From Ziziphus jujuba (lineage: Eukaryota > Streptophyta > Magnoliopsida > Rosales > Rhamnaceae): 64,000 nt of DNA. Below, one piece after another: positions 45,676-58,520 of this stretch. The stretch lies in NCBI RefSeq assembly GCF_031755915.1, contig NC_083388.1, positions 13,714,501 through 13,778,500 on the forward strand. Reading direction: 5' to 3'. Made by a program: the position numbers and the translations under genes. Within the stretch, counting starts at the first letter, position 1, and each line of letters starts with the position of its first letter. Below the pieces are notes generated by a model. That model was given only the letters and a program-made list of their open reading frames with translations. It made no database searches and was not told where the DNA came from.

Positions 45676-46998
45676 GTTTGTTAAAGATTTTAGTACTATT
45701 GTTGCACCTTTTGACAGAGGTTATTAAGAAGAGGTAGGTTTTCAAGGGGAGAAGCTCAAGGAAGATCTTTTAATTTATTAAATGAAAAACTAATAAATGA
45801 TCCTTTATTGGTGTTGCCTAACTTTCCAAAACTTTTGAGATTAAATGTGATGCATCAGAAATAGGTATAGGTACTGTTTTGATACAGGAGGGAAAGCTAA
45901 TTGCATATTTCAATGAAAAGTTAAGTGGGACAGCCTTAAACTATCCAACTTATAACAAAGAGCTATATGCATTGGTTAGAGCATTGGAGACATGGCAACA
46001 CTACTTATGGCCTAAATAGTTTGTGATTCATATAGATCATGAGTCCTTGAAGCATGTAAAGGGACAAGGAAAGCTCAATAGGTGCCATGGCAAGTGGATG
46101 GAATTTCTTGAGACGTTTCCCTATGTTATTCGCTACAAGCAAGGTAAACAAAATATTGTAGCTGATGCATTATCACATAGGTATGTACTACTTTCTACTT
46201 TGGATGCTAAATTACTTGTTTTTGATCAAATTAAAGAATTATATGCTTTATATCATGACTTTGGTGAAATTTACAAACTTTGTGAAAAGCATGCTAAGGA
46301 AAGTTTTATAGATTTGAGGGATTTTTATTTAGGGAAAATAAACTTTGTGTGCTTAGTTGTTCTTTGCATGATTTATTTGTTAGAGACTCTCATGGTGGGG
46401 GATTAATGGGACACTTTAGAATAGCTAAAACCTTAGCTATTCTACCAGAACACTTCTATTGGCCACATATGAAAAGAGATGTAGAAAGAATTTGTGATAA
46501 ATGCATTAAATGTAATCAATCTAAATCACGACTGCAACCACATGGGTTGTACATGCCACTTCCTATATCTAACCACTGTTGGGTAGATATTTCTATGGAC
46601 TTTGTTTTAGGATTGCCTAGAATAAGGAATAGTAGGGATTCAATTTTTGTGGTTGTGGATAGGTTCTCTAAAATGACACATTTTATTGCATGTCATAAAA
46701 CCGATGATGCATCTCATATTGCTAATTTGTTCTTTAAAGAAATTGTTAGGTTGCATGGAATGCCAAGAACAACTATGTCTGATAGAGATGCGAAATTCTT
46801 GAATTACTTTTGGAAAACATTGTGGGCTAAGTTGGGCACTAAATTGTTACTTTTTACTACTTTTCATCCATAAACTGATGGACAAACAGAGGTTGTAAAT
46901 TGAACTTTGTCTACTTTTTTGCGTGCTTTGATAAGTAAGAATATCAAAACTTGGGAAGAATGTTTGCCTCATGTTGAATTTCCTTACAATAGAACAAG
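45676..46998 (+). pseudogene. Element H pol, right piece (RNase H and integrase)
   Basis: It continues the frame broken at 37060: VKDFSTIVAP, then RNase H blocks (about 45840-46200) with [20 protein letters not shown] and VADALS. The integrase zinc-binding domain follows ([18 protein letters not shown], 46400-46520), then the core with [26 protein letters not shown] and FHP-stop-TDGQTEVVN (to about 46905). It ends at VEFPYN near 46995. The second core aspartate (SDRDAKF) is present, and stops and frameshifts divide the frame. This is the oldest layer of the nest. Confidence 0.85.
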
Positions 46999-47156
46999 GT
47001 TTGTAAGTTGATGAAATTGATTATTGGTAATGATGTTCTTGGCTTTGTTTGAATAAGTTGCTGGAAATATGTTAAGAAAGCTGATTTTGTGTTTCTCTTG
47101 GTTTTAAAATGAAACTTAGGTATTTTTCACCAAAAAACAACTTATATTATTCATTG
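46999..47156. other. Short filler between two integrase fragments
   Basis: Element H integrase stops near 46998 and a second integrase fragment starts with GHFGIAK near 47165. The ~160 bp between them matches neither and shows no recognisable feature. Confidence 0.4.
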
Positions 47157-47535
47157 AAATGTAATGGGACATTTTGGTATAGCTAAGATATTAGCTATAT
47201 TGCATGAACATTTTTATTGGCCATGCATGAAAAAGGATGTAGAGAAATTTATGACAAGTGCATTAAGTATAAACAAACTAAATCAAAATTGAACTTTCGT
47301 GGATTATACATGCCATTACCTATTCCTAGTGATTCTTGGATTGATATCTCTATGGACTATGTATTAGGATTACCTAGAAAAAGAGTGGTAGGAATTCTAC
47401 TTTTGTTGTGGTTGATAGGTTTTCTAAAATGGCAAACTTTATTACTTGTCATAAAATAGATGATGCATCACATATTGCTAACTTGTTTTTCAAAAAAATT
47501 GTTAAATTGCATGATATGCCTAGGACAATAGTTTT
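47157..47535 (+). pseudogene. Second Gypsy integrase fragment
   Basis: The plus frame starts [20 protein letters not shown] and [10 protein letters not shown] (zinc-binding domain, with the last cysteine pair altered). After a frameshift near 47390 it gives [17 protein letters not shown] and [11 protein letters not shown]. It is cut at the second core aspartate, where the end of a minus-strand LTR begins (47536). Confidence 0.78.
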
Positions 47536-47770
47536 TGATGTGTAAAATCAACTCACAAGTGCACGGATCATTTTCAATTCATAAAGTGGAAAAATAGGGT
47601 TGTCGTACCCAAGGGATTAAGAATTAAATACTAAAGATAATTAGGTTTTGGTAATATTTGAACTAACAATTAAGATGACAATTGAAAACTAAATAAACTA
47701 AATTAAACAAAAGCAATCAATTAAAATTAGATTAATTTCAAGTAAAAGAGTGAGTTTAATAATTATGAAT
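47536..47770 (-). repeat. Fragment of the 1.7-kb LTR family (3' end, inverted)
   Basis: It starts TGATGTGTAAAATCAACTC and matches the start of 53228-54690 and the complement of the end of 50859-52596. After ~235 bp it stops at ATTATGAAT, where an A-family LTR begins. Confidence 0.75.
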
Positions 47771-48906
47771 TGATGTGATTCCACCCGAGCCTGCATAACC
47801 GACAACCCACTGGGGTACTGACTCGATATGAATGAAGACTGGGCCGATCACTAGAGCTCAAGCTAAGAAGTTTAAGGAAAATATTGCTGCTTTTATCTAG
47901 GGAATAATTTATACTTAAAAGGGCTTGTCCATATCCAAAGATCCAAGACCTATCCTAAGTATACAAGTGATGGAAGCCGATACGGACCCGGGTAGCGATT
48001 TTGGTGCAAATATGGACATCGAGTAGCATGAAATGGTTCCAACTCTTTATGGATTCAATACATATGTATAAGAGTATATGGAATCAAGTCAAGCCAGCTT
48101 CAAAGGCATTCAAAAAGGGGTTGTACGGACAGCTTCAAATTTGGCCTGTTTTTATTGTATTTTGTGCTTGCTTTATTGTATTTTGCTGAGTTGGCTTTTT
48201 CTCTTTCTTACAAGCAAGGGCAATGTGTGGGACTTCATATTCAGCTTATTTGGAATCCTACAAAGCATATTGAAGCTGATTTGGAGCTCCAATTGGTCAA
48301 AGTCAACTTAGTCAAAAAGCTAGCATTTTAGTTTCCTAATTTGATTTTGACTTTTTGTTTTAGGAAATTAGTCTTTTATTTTGATTATTTATTTATTTAT
48401 TTGTTGGAAAAATAAGTTTAGGAAAGTTATTATTTTAGTATTTCAATTGTAAATTAATTAATCTTAATTCAAAATAAAGAAATTAATTAATCCAAATTAG
48501 TTTAAGAAATTAGAAAAAATTAGGCACTTTCCTTTTCTCTACTTTCTTTTTCTCCACACTTTGAGTCCGGTTTTGAATTAATTTTTTAGGGTTTTTTTCT
48601 TTGTAATCTTAGCCTATTTAAAGGCTTATTTTCAATGAGAAATCAGGTTCGAATTTTATACAAAAAATTATTTGTGAGATTGAATTCTCTTTGTTCTTTT
48701 GAACACCTAAAACACCATTAGTGAATGAGTGTTTTAGTTTGACTTATCAATAGGCCATCCACCACCTATTGTGGCGTCTTCATTATATACCAAGGTTTCT
48801 AATCACAGGTTGGTTAGGAGTCAATGTGATCATTAGAACTTGAACATAATTAGATCTGGGCTAATATAATATGGGTTTAGTAGCAGGTCGTCCTAGGTTC
48901 GTATCA
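47771..48906 (+). repeat. Solo-like LTR of the element A family (1136 bp)
   Basis: It begins TGATGTGATTCCACCCGAGCC and ends GGTTCGTATCA, and aligns along its length with element A's LTRs. No internal region lies on either side and no 5-bp TSD is visible (flanks TGAAT and TTGGG), so it is a solo LTR or a rearranged end. Confidence 0.8.
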
Positions 48907-48935
48907 TTGGGGTGCTCCTGGTCATGTCCTCATCA
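48907..48935 (-). repeat. 29-bp tip of a G1-family LTR, inverted
   Basis: TTGGGGTGCTCCTGGTCATG...CCTCATCA is the outer U3 end of a minus-strand G1 LTR (compare 37985-38011 and 45650-45675). Everything else of that LTR is missing, so a recombination breakpoint sits at 48906/48907. Confidence 0.75.
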
Positions 48936-50858
48936 CACAATTTCCATATCATAAGCTTAGACAATATTATGAGGATGACCTCATTTATATATTTAATCTA
49001 GGTTGATCATCAGAAGGATGATGTCAAGCTAATGACTTTAAACTAGCGCTCTTGGGAGGCAACCCAAGTTTCTTTTTTTACCTTATATTTATCTATTTAT
49101 TTTAGTTGTTTTTAGTTTTTTTCTTGTTTTAGGATGTTTTGATGTGTTTTTTTTTGAATTCTTGCAAGGTCTTAAGATGTTTAGGTGCAAAAGAGCAAAA
49201 GATGAATGTTGAGAATTTCAAATCTAAAGCTAGGTTTGTGGAGTATAACCATCTTAAATATGGATTGGAGTACATCAACTTGCATGGGTACATGCCCTTC
49301 TTTTTGGCCATATGGTGTGTAGAGAAAATGCAACATGTAGGTTTTTCCCAAGTTTTCACATTGCGAGAAACATTCTATGTCTTCATAGGGGAGTATTCTT
49401 TACCTTTTATTCACTTTTGCTTTCTTTTATGTTTTTCACAATGAGAAAATTGTTCATTTTAAGTTTTGGGGTGAAAATCATGCTTTGCATCTTTTAAATC
49501 TTGTCATTTAAGTGTTTTTATTAGTTTTCAAACGTGTTAGTTTTAGTTTTTATTTTCCTTCATTATAAAAAATAATAATAGTAAAAATTATTTTTGTGTT
49601 GTTTTTCTTAAGTACTTTAATGAGCCAATGATAAGACTATGGTTGAAAATAAATTGATTTTTAGATAGTGGATTTGTTTTTGTGTAAGCTTAAATGCTTG
49701 AAGTTATATTCACATGTTGTTACTTTCAATAAATTTTGAGCATATAATTAACAATGCATGATTTAGATTGTTTTTTGAAGAAGGTTTGCATGAATTAGAG
49801 TATTTTATTATTAATTGATCTCTAGAACTTGCTTGATTATTGCTTGAGGCGAAATCCTGGGTAAATGCATTACTAAGAATATGATTTAGGCCATCTTTGT
49901 TTAAGTTTGAGCCTTTCAAGCCTACTTAAAACATTATCTTACACTAGTACCTTATTTGAGCCGTTAGGATGCATAAAGATGTATTAGGCCTTTTGTTCAT
50001 TAAACCACATTTACTTACCCTTTTTGAGCCTTAAATTTTTTTTTCCTACCTTGAACATACTATAAAGAGAGCTTTAATTGAATTGATATGAATATATGCT
50101 TGTAAGCTTGGTTGAGTGTTGAAAAAGAAAAAAATGAAAAAAATGAAAAGTGAAGTTTGAAGGTTAAGTATTTGGTGAATTTGGCTTTAGCATGTATTCT
50201 TGTGTAAATTGGAGGTTTGAATGTGCAATAAGAAGAAAAATAAGTTTGGGGGTTTAATGGAAAAAAAAAAAAAAAGAAATAGAGAAAGAATATGTGTGCC
50301 TTGAAGAAAATAATACAATAAAAAGGAGAAATAAGAGATTTGTGAGTTTATATTGAAGTTAAAAGAAGAAAAGAGGTTCTAAAAAAGAAACAAAATTTTC
50401 AAGTAATTTATTCATTGATATTTGTTTTTAGCTTTCTTTCTTTGCTTCATTATATCCTATCCTTTTCTTTCTTTAGCTATATCCATTAGCCTTAATAATA
50501 GAAACCATGAAGTCCTAATGATTTAAGGTGGTGCAATGACCTACATTAGTGGAGAGTGATAATTAAGTCAAGCATATGGTAGTTCATACTTTATTATCAA
50601 TCTCTAATTCTTGTAAATTTATTCAAATGCATGATATTAAGTGTATAAATTGATTTCCACACACACACATTCGAAATATCATATATGTTGGATAGAAGAT
50701 AACGTATTGAGTTACATAATTACTTTGAAACCATTTGAAAATTCATGTTATACAATCTTTGAGGAAACTCATTAAAGTATCTTATGTTCTTTAAAAGATT
50801 GATTTTTCGTATTCTTCTCCTTTACTAGGGACTAGCAAATCTTAAGTTTGGGGGCATT
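48936..50858 (+). mobile_element. 3' internal non-coding region of an Athila/Tat-like Gypsy element
   Basis: ACTAGCGCTCTTGGGAGGCAACCCAAG near 49043-49070 is a signature seen downstream of pol in Athila/Tat-type plant elements (from memory). The region is T/A-rich with purine-rich stretches (50110-50400) and ends in the polypurine tract CTTAAGTTTGGGGGCAT (50841-50857), immediately before an LTR start TGTTAGG. No pol domain was found in it. Confidence 0.55.
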
Positions 50859-52596
50859 TGTTAGGTCTAAAATATTGATGATTTTATGCTATATTTATAG
50901 CTTAATATTTGTTAGTTTGTGTTAATTTTTTATGGAAATATACTTAATTATGTATTTTTCTTAATCTAGGTGAGAGAGGAAGAATTTTAAGAAAACAACC
51001 ATAAAAATGGACTCCTTGGGTCGAATTATGGTGGGAAGCAAGATTGAGCTCGAGCGCATCAAGCATTGAAAAGATTTCAAGAAGATTCCTTAAAGATTCC
51101 ATAAAGATTCTATCGAGAATTTCATGATGGAAGTGGATGTCATATAAATCCTTACGATCTGACAATTTCAAATATCACATTAGTTTTGGATTTCGAGGTA
51201 CGAGTAAAAATATATCATCATTTAAAATTTGGAATTTATAAAAAGGAATATTTCTAGTTAAATATCACCATGGATTAAGAGAGGGAATCAAGTCAATCCA
51301 AGGGCCAAGATTAGGACAAATGGCAATAATTGGTTAATTTATCATTAGTGAGGCACATGCCATGTTACATGCTTCATTAAGGGTAATTTAGACTAATTAA
51401 CTAGTTTTTTTAGGAGGAATTAGATAAAAGGAAAGTAGTAAAGAGCAAGTAATATCAAGTTTCATTTTTACACATGAAATTCGCCCAATTGCCTAAAAAA
51501 GGAATCTTCCAAGACTCTCATATTGAAAATCAATAGAGAAAAAGGTTCCTAAGGTCCTATATATATAGCCCCCACCACATGGAAGGAAAGTATACAAGTT
51601 TAGAGAGTTATTTAATAGCTTTTAGGACGCTTAAATAGAAACAAACCAAATTTTGGGAGTTTCTAAGGTCCTCTTAAAAGTTCTAGGGTTTTAAATTTGT
51701 AGAGTTTTGGAAGATCAATTGGAGAGTTTGGAGGAGGCATAGAGACATGGGCTTGATTGTAAAAGAAGGCTACGACTTGGAGAGCTTTTGGAGGAGGATT
51801 TCTTCAATAGTTTTTATTCTCTTCTCTTTCTCTTTAATTGTGAACACTATTGTTTTTTTTTTCTTTATAATTATGGATGTAGAAATTATTTTTGCCATAA
51901 ACTAATTTCAAAGCTAGGGTTATGACGTAGCCCTAACTATGAATGTCTAATTATTTTAATATATGTTGAGTTTTATTTAATTGGTAATATATTTTGTTAA
52001 TAAATTCTTGGTATGTTTAATGCTTTCATAGTCCGGAAGGAATGAATGATTTTAATAATATTTGATCTTGGAAAAGGATAATATTATGGATCTCCAATGA
52101 TTTACATGAATGTATAATTAATTGGAAAATAGTTATGTCTCATGCCATATTATTTGCTTAATCTATGCTTGATGAATTTGCATGATTTAAATATAGGCCA
52201 GAAGGAATAAATTAGGTTATGTGAATATTATCAATTGTGAGTGGAAACTACTTTTGATTAATTTTGTGATTGGGTGTGGTTAACAAAATTACTAGTTAAT
52301 TAAATTCACATATTTATGTAATTAAATTAAAATAGTTAGTGGTGAAATCAAATGCCGTAGTATTCATAATTATTAAACTCACTCTCTTACTTGAAATTGA
52401 TCTAATTTTAATTTCTTGTTGTTGTTTAATTTATCTGATTTAATTTTCAGTTGTCTTCATAAATACAAGTTCAAATATTACCAAAACCTAATTATCTTTG
52501 GTACTTAATTCTTAATCCCTTGGGTACGACAACCTTATTTTTCCACTTTATTACTTGAAAACAATTCTTGCACTTGCGAGTTAATTTTACACATCA
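50859..52596 (+). repeat. 3' LTR of the Athila/Tat-like element (1738 bp)
   Basis: It starts TGTTAGGTC after the polypurine tract and ends TTTTACACATCA. TATA-like CCTATATATATAGCC lies near 51557. Two more copies lie at 53228-54690 (inverted) and 54690-55709 (direct), and a fragment at 47536-47770 (inverted). Only this copy has both ends. Confidence 0.75.
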
Positions 52597-52729
52597 TCAA
52601 CGCGATTTGGTACTTCTCTTTTCTATTAGAAAACTCTGTATCAATCCATACTACTTCCTCCAATTAATTATATCTTGTTTACCTTTAAATATAATTAAAC
52701 ACATACATAACATCAGAAGGCATGCTAAG
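52597..52729. other. Unassigned 130 bp between LTR and pol fragment
   Basis: No match to the surrounding LTRs or pol pieces was recognised. Confidence 0.3.
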
Positions 52730-53227
52730 TAGATTAAGTTCATTGAGACTTTTTCTTATGTCATCTGCTACAAAAACGGTAAGGAAAATATAGTCACAAA
52801 TGCATTATCCCGAAGGTATGTACTATTTTCTACCTTAGATGCTAGATTGCTTGGATTTAAACAATTGAAAGAACTTTATGAGTATGATGGTGACTTTGGT
52901 GAAATATTTAGGAGCTATACAAAACACGGGTTTAATAAATTTTACATGTTTGAAGGATATTTGTTTAGGAAAACCAACTTTGTGTGCCTAATTGTAGCAT
53001 GCGGGAATTGTTAGTGAGGGAAGGTCATGGTGGTGGTTTAATTTGTCATTTTGGTGTTTTTAAAACTTTATTCTTGCTGTAAGAATATTTTTATTGGCCT
53101 AACATGAGGAGAGATTTGGAAAGAATATATGAAAGATGCTTGAAATGCCGAAAAACCAAGTTTAAATTGAAGCTGCATGGTTTGTATCATCCTTTGCCGA
53201 TTTCAACCGTTCCTTGGGTGGATTTGT
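52730..53227 (+). pseudogene. Gypsy RNase H end and integrase zinc-binding fragment
   Basis: The plus frame gives IKFIETFSYVICYKNGKENI, ALSRRYVLFSTLDARLLGF and [15 protein letters not shown]. After a frameshift it continues [20 protein letters not shown] and MRRDLERIYERCLKCRKTK with LPISTVPWVDLL. It resembles H and E but is more diverged. It is interrupted after WVDLL by the inverted LTR starting at 53228. Confidence 0.78.
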
Positions 53228-54690
53228 TGATGTGTAAAATCAACTCGCAAGTGCATGAATCGTTTTCAAGTAATAAAGTGGAAAAATAGGATTGTCGTAC
53301 CCAAGGGATTAAGAATTAAGTATCAAAGATAATTAGGTTTTGGTAATATTTGAACTTGCAATTATGAAGACAACTGAAAATTAAATCAGATAAATTAAAC
53401 AAAAACAAGAAATTAAAATTAGATCAATTTCAAGTAAGAGAGTGAGTTTAATAATTATGAATACTACGGCATTTGATTTCACCACTAACTATTTTAATTT
53501 AATTACTTAAATATGTGAATTTAATTAACTAGTAATTTGTTAACCACACTTAATCACAAAATTTATCAAAAGTAGTTTGCACTCACAATTGATAATATTC
53601 ACATAACCTAATTTATTCATTCCGGCCTATAAATTAAATCATGCAAATTCATTAAGCATAGATTAAGCAAATAATATGGCATGAGACATAACTATTTTTC
53701 AATCAATTATGCATTCATGTAAATCATTGGAGATCCATAATATTATCCTTTCCAAGCTCAAATATTATTAAAATCATTCATTCCTTCCGGTCTATGAAAG
53801 CATTAAGCATACCAATGATTTATTAAAAAAACATATTACTAATTAAATAAAACTCAACATATATTAAAATAATTAGACCTTCATAGTGAGGGCTACATTA
53901 TAGCCCTAGCTATGAAATTAGTTCATGGCAAAAATAATTTCAACATTCATAATTATAAAGAAAAAAACAATAATGTTCACAATTAAAGAGAAAGAGAAAA
54001 GAATAAAAATTATTGAAGAAATCTTCCTCCAAAAGCTCTCTAAGTCGTAGCCTTCTTCTCCAAGCAAGCCCACGTCTCTATGCTCTCTCCAAACTCTCCA
54101 ATTGATCTTCTAAAACTCTAAAACTTTAAAACCCTAGGACCCTTAAGAGAACCTTATAAACTCCCAAAATTTGGTTTATTTCTATTTAAGCCTCCTAAAA
54201 GCTCTTAAATAACTCTCTAAACTTATATATATTCCTTCAATGTGGTAAGGGCTATATATATAGGACCTTAGGAACCTTTTTCTCTCTTTATTTTGAATGT
54301 GGGAGTCTTGGAAGATACCTTTTTTAGACCATCAAGAGGGTTTGACGAATTTCATGTGTAAAAAGGAAACTTGATATCATTTGCTCTCCAATACTTTCAT
54401 TTTCTCTAATTCCTCCTAAAAAAATAGTTAATGAGTCTCATTTACCCTTAATGAAGCATGTGACATGACATGTGCCTCATTAATGATAAATTAACCAGCT
54501 GTTGCCACTTGTAGAATCTTGGCTCTCAAATTCCCTTGATTTCTTTTTTTGATCAACGGTGGAAATTTAAATAGAAATATTCATTTTTATAAATTCCAAA
54601 CTTTAAATGATGATATCTTTTTGCTCGCATCTTGAAATTTGAAAATAATGCGATATGCGAAATCCTCAAATCGTGATGATTCATTTGACC
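53228..54690 (-). repeat. Inverted copy of the 1.7-kb LTR, truncated
   Basis: It begins TGATGTGTAAAATCAACTCGC and is the inverted complement of roughly 51139-52596. It lacks the first ~280 bp of the LTR. Its broken end abuts a direct copy at about 54690. Confidence 0.78.
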
Positions 54691-55709
54691 ATAAAAATGA
54701 ATTCCTTGGATCGAATTATGGTGGGAAGCAAGATTTGAGCTCGAACGAACTAAGCATGAAAAAGATTTCAAAAAGATACCTTGAGGATTCTATAAAGATT
54801 CTATAAAGATTCTATCGGAAATTTCATGATGGAAGTGGACATCATATGAATCATCATGATCTGATGATTTCAAATATCAAATTATTTTCAGATTTCGAGA
54901 TGTAAGCAAAAAGATATCATTATTCAAAATTTGGAATTTATAAAATGGAATATTTCTATTTAAATCTCCATCATTGATTAAGAGAACGAATCAAGGCAAT
55001 CCAAGGGCCAATATTAGGACAAGTGTCAATAATTGATTAATTTATCATTAATAAGGCACATGTCATGTCACATGCTTCATTAAGGGTAAATTAGACTAAT
55101 TAACTATTTTTTTGGGGAAGGAATTAGAGAAAAGGAAAGTAGTGGAGAAAAAATAATATCAAGTTTTCTTTTTACACATGAAATTCGTCTAACCCTCTTG
55201 ATGGCCTAAAAAAGGTATCTTCCAAGACTCGCACATTCAAAAAAAAAAAGAAAGAAAAAAGTTCCCAAAGTCCTATATATATAGACTCCACTTCGTTGAA
55301 GGAAGATATACAAGTTTAGAAAATTATTTAAGAGCTTTTAGGAGGCTTAAATAGAAACAAACCAAATTTTGGGAGTTTCTCAAGTTCTTTTAAGGGTTCT
55401 AGGATTTTAAAGTTTTAGAATTATGGGAGATCAATTGGAGAGCTTGGAGAAGGCATAGAGACGTGGGCTTCTTTGGAGAAGAAGGCTATGACTTGAAGAG
55501 CTCTTGAAGGAGGATTTCTTCAATGGTTTTTATTCTCTTCTCTTTGCTCTTTAATTGTGAACCTTATTATTTTTAATAATTATGGATGTTGAATTTATTT
55601 TTTCCATGAACTAATTTTCATAGCTAAGGCTAGATGTTGCCCTAATTATGAAGATTTAATTACTTTAATATATGTTGAGTTTTATTTAATTAGTAATATG
55701 TTTTGTTAA
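54690..55709 (+). repeat. Direct copy of the 1.7-kb LTR, truncated at both ends
   Basis: It matches about 50998-52010 of the full LTR, from CCATAAAAATGAATTCCTTGG to TATGTTTTGTTAA. It is cut on the right by element C. It includes a TATA-like CCTATATATATAGAC near 55274. Confidence 0.78.
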
Positions 55710-56631
55710 TGGTGAGGACATGACCAAGAGCCCTTCAAAATGGAGCCCAGATCCACTTCAAATGTCTATAGGACCCATAACCCGAGCACGAGCAAATAGA
55801 TTGAAAGAGGTACTAAATGGTTTAATCCAAGAGGTGTTTACAACCCAAAGAAGCAAGTTTATTAGTGAAGATGAACTAAAATTGGTCCATATGATTGGGA
55901 TGGTGGATGCCAATGTGAAAGAGAGTTTAATGCATGTACTTCAACAACATGGTGATGTGGCATCATATGGTGACATGGCATCCAACTAAGCTTGGTCAAA
56001 TTTTATAATTAGGAAAATATTAATTTTTATTTATGTTTTGATTGGATTTTGGCATGTTGCCTATTTACTTTCCTAATTTAGTTTTTATTAGGTTTTTAAA
56101 TTACTTTCCTAATTTTATAAGAGTTGAATTGGTGAAAGAATTAAAGGCCATTCAAATTACGTAACTAGGAGCTAAATTAGGTTTCCTAAACCTAACCACA
56201 TTAGGATTTCTAAACCTAATCACATTAGGTTTCCTAAACCTACCAAAATTAGGTTTCCTAAACCTAATTTTCATCCATTATTATTCCACCTTCATTTTTA
56301 GCAAATTTAGGAAAGCTTTGTGATTTATTTTGCCTATTTAAAGGCACATAAGTCATGAATGAAGAGGAGATTACAATTTTGATTCAAATTGAGAGTGATT
56401 CTCTTGGTTCTCTAAGAACTATATCGAACTTTTTCAAGCTTTGTTTGTGGAGTTCAAATTCGACTTACCAATAGGTTATTCCGCACCCTATTGTGGCGTC
56501 TTCACTATACCAAGGTTCTTACCTCAAAAATAGGTAACGGGTCGAGGTCTTCTACTAATAACTTGTAATTAGAGGGTCCTAATTCAATCTTTATTACAGC
56601 TTTAGAGGCAGATCGCTCTAGGTTCGTATCA
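55710..56631 (+). repeat. 5' LTR of element C (922 bp)
   Basis: It starts TGGTGAGGACATGACC (one change from TGATGAGG) and ends GGTTCGTATCA. An open tail with GPITRARANRLKEVLNGLIQ (55720-55989) lies at its start. There are four U3 repeat units at 56176-56270 and a TATA-like CCTATTTAAAGGC near 56332. Confidence 0.9.
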
Positions 56632-56634
56632 ATT

Positions 56635-56646
56635 TGGTATCAAAGC
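56635..56646 (+). other. Primer binding site of element C
   Basis: TGGTATCAAAGC, 3 nt after the LTR, matches the tRNA-Met PBS with one change. The leader that follows (56647-57485) shows no clear coding content. Confidence 0.85.
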
Positions 56647-57485
56647 TAGTTTCTAATTACAGGTTTGATCCATCTATCTTTGTTGTCTGATTTTGTTCTT
56701 TGTTCTTCGTTTTTGTTGATTTTGTTTTTGTTGTCTCATCTGTTTGGTCATTGTGTTCTTCTTTGCATCTTTTCTTTTGGTTGTTTTTCTTCATTATTCA
56801 CTCATCCAATCATACCAAATCGAACGGTCATTAAAAAAAAAAAAGCCGAATTTGTTTTCAAACCCTTGAGGACAATGAATTGATCTGTTCTCATTGAAGT
56901 TTTGTACGATTGAGATTTCTTTCATTTTATAAAGCTTGTTCTTTTTGTTGAACGCAAAAAAAAAAAAAAAATTGTTCTTGTGGTTTATGGCATTGAATTA
57001 TTGAGATTTTAAAAGAAATCAGGTAGTGAAATTTTTTAGCTGATTTGAGGAGCACAAAAAAGAAGCCAAAATCAATACGGAAGATAAGGTTTGTTGAATA
57101 TTCACTAATTCCATTTTGCAAATCTCATTCCAATTTGTTCCTCACATTCTAGTTTCTTTTGTTCTTGCTAAATTTCTTGTTGAGCTTTCATTGTAGCCTT
57201 TTTCTTGTTACTTTTCATTCTATTTATCTTTTTAGCCTTATTTTCATAACTGTTTGGTAGGTCTATTTGGATTGTTACTTGCTAGTTTGTTTTAGTTTGG
57301 AATTAGTTTGCAAAGAACCAAATAGAATTACTAGAGTGGTAAAAGGCAAAAAAGGTGAGAATTATAGAGGTTAAAAGAGGAACTATAACTAGAGTACAAA
57401 CACGAGTGACCTTGAATTTGAGCGAGACACGTGAGGGAGTGTTGTGAGGCCTTTCTTTTCTACTAAAAAATTTTGTAGAAAAATC

Positions 57486-58520
57486 ATGTCACAAGACAAA
57501 AGTAAAGAAAGCATGGATGAAACTCCAGGTGTGGCTGATCCGAAGTTATACATTCAAGCCATGGTGGGAGAACTTCAAAGAGCACTACGGTTGGAGATGA
57601 GGCAGATCCATGATAGGTTGGATAGGATGGAATCATCAATCCAAACACCGCAGCCACAACCTCCACAAAGGTTTGCTCATGGACGTGGTAGAGGAAGAAA
57701 TACTCCAAGAAAGGAAGAATGGGAACGTGTGGGAGATGACTATGAGGAAGAAGAGGAAGACATTGGTTCGGGAACCAACCAATTCTGTGGGAGAGAGAGG
57801 TTAGACCGAGGCAGTGATTATGGAGGAATTGAGACGAAAATACCATCATTCAAAGGTAAAAGTGATCCAGAAGCATATCTCGAGTGGGAGAAGAGGATTG
57901 AGATGGTATTTGATTGTCAGAACTACTCCGAGGCAAAAAAGGTGAAATTAGTCGCTGTTGAATTCACGGACTATGCTATTGGATGGTGGGACAAAGAGAC
58001 ACTTTCTAGGAGGTGAGCATGACAAAGACCTATAGATACATGGGAGGAGATGGAGGCTTTGATGAGGAAGTGTTTTGTACCTAGCCATTACTATAGGAGC
58101 ATTTTTCAGAAATTACAAAGCTTATCTCAAGGGAATAGACGTGGGGATGACTATTATAAGGAGATGGAAATCCTTATGATGAGGACTAATGTTGAGGAGG
58201 ATAGGGAGGCTACAATGGCACGTTTCTTGGCTGGTTTGAATAGGAAAATAGCAAATCAAGTGGACTTGCACCATTATGTGGAGATTGAGGAGATGCTGCA
58301 CATGGCCATCAAAGTAGAGCAACAACTCAAGAGGAGGGGTACTATAAGACCTAGTATTGCTCAACACACTTAAAAAGCAAGCCCATCCACATGGAAACCA
58401 AATCAGCCCAAGTTTGAAGATAAAGCCACCACACGGCCTAAATTTGAAGTTAAGGCCGAACCATCCTCATCTGAGCAAGTAAGTAAATCCGATTCATCTT
58501 CAACTAGAAATCGAGATATC
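57486..58520 (+). pseudogene. gag of element C, broken by stops
   Basis: Start MSQDKSKESMDETPG at 57486 is chosen because the frame runs on into recognisable gag (an upstream ATG at 57444 would add 14 residues). Blocks are a Pro/Gln-rich then acidic region, IPSFKGKSDPEAYLEWEKRI (retrotransposon gag domain), AKKVKLVAVEFTDYAIGWW, then two in-frame stops (58014 and 58020). TWEEMEALMRKCFVPSHYYR and ATMARFLAGLN with IEEMLHMAIKVEQQLKRR follow. Another stop at about 58371 precedes the linker to the zinc knuckle. The protein would assemble particles, but the stops prevent this. Confidence 0.85.
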
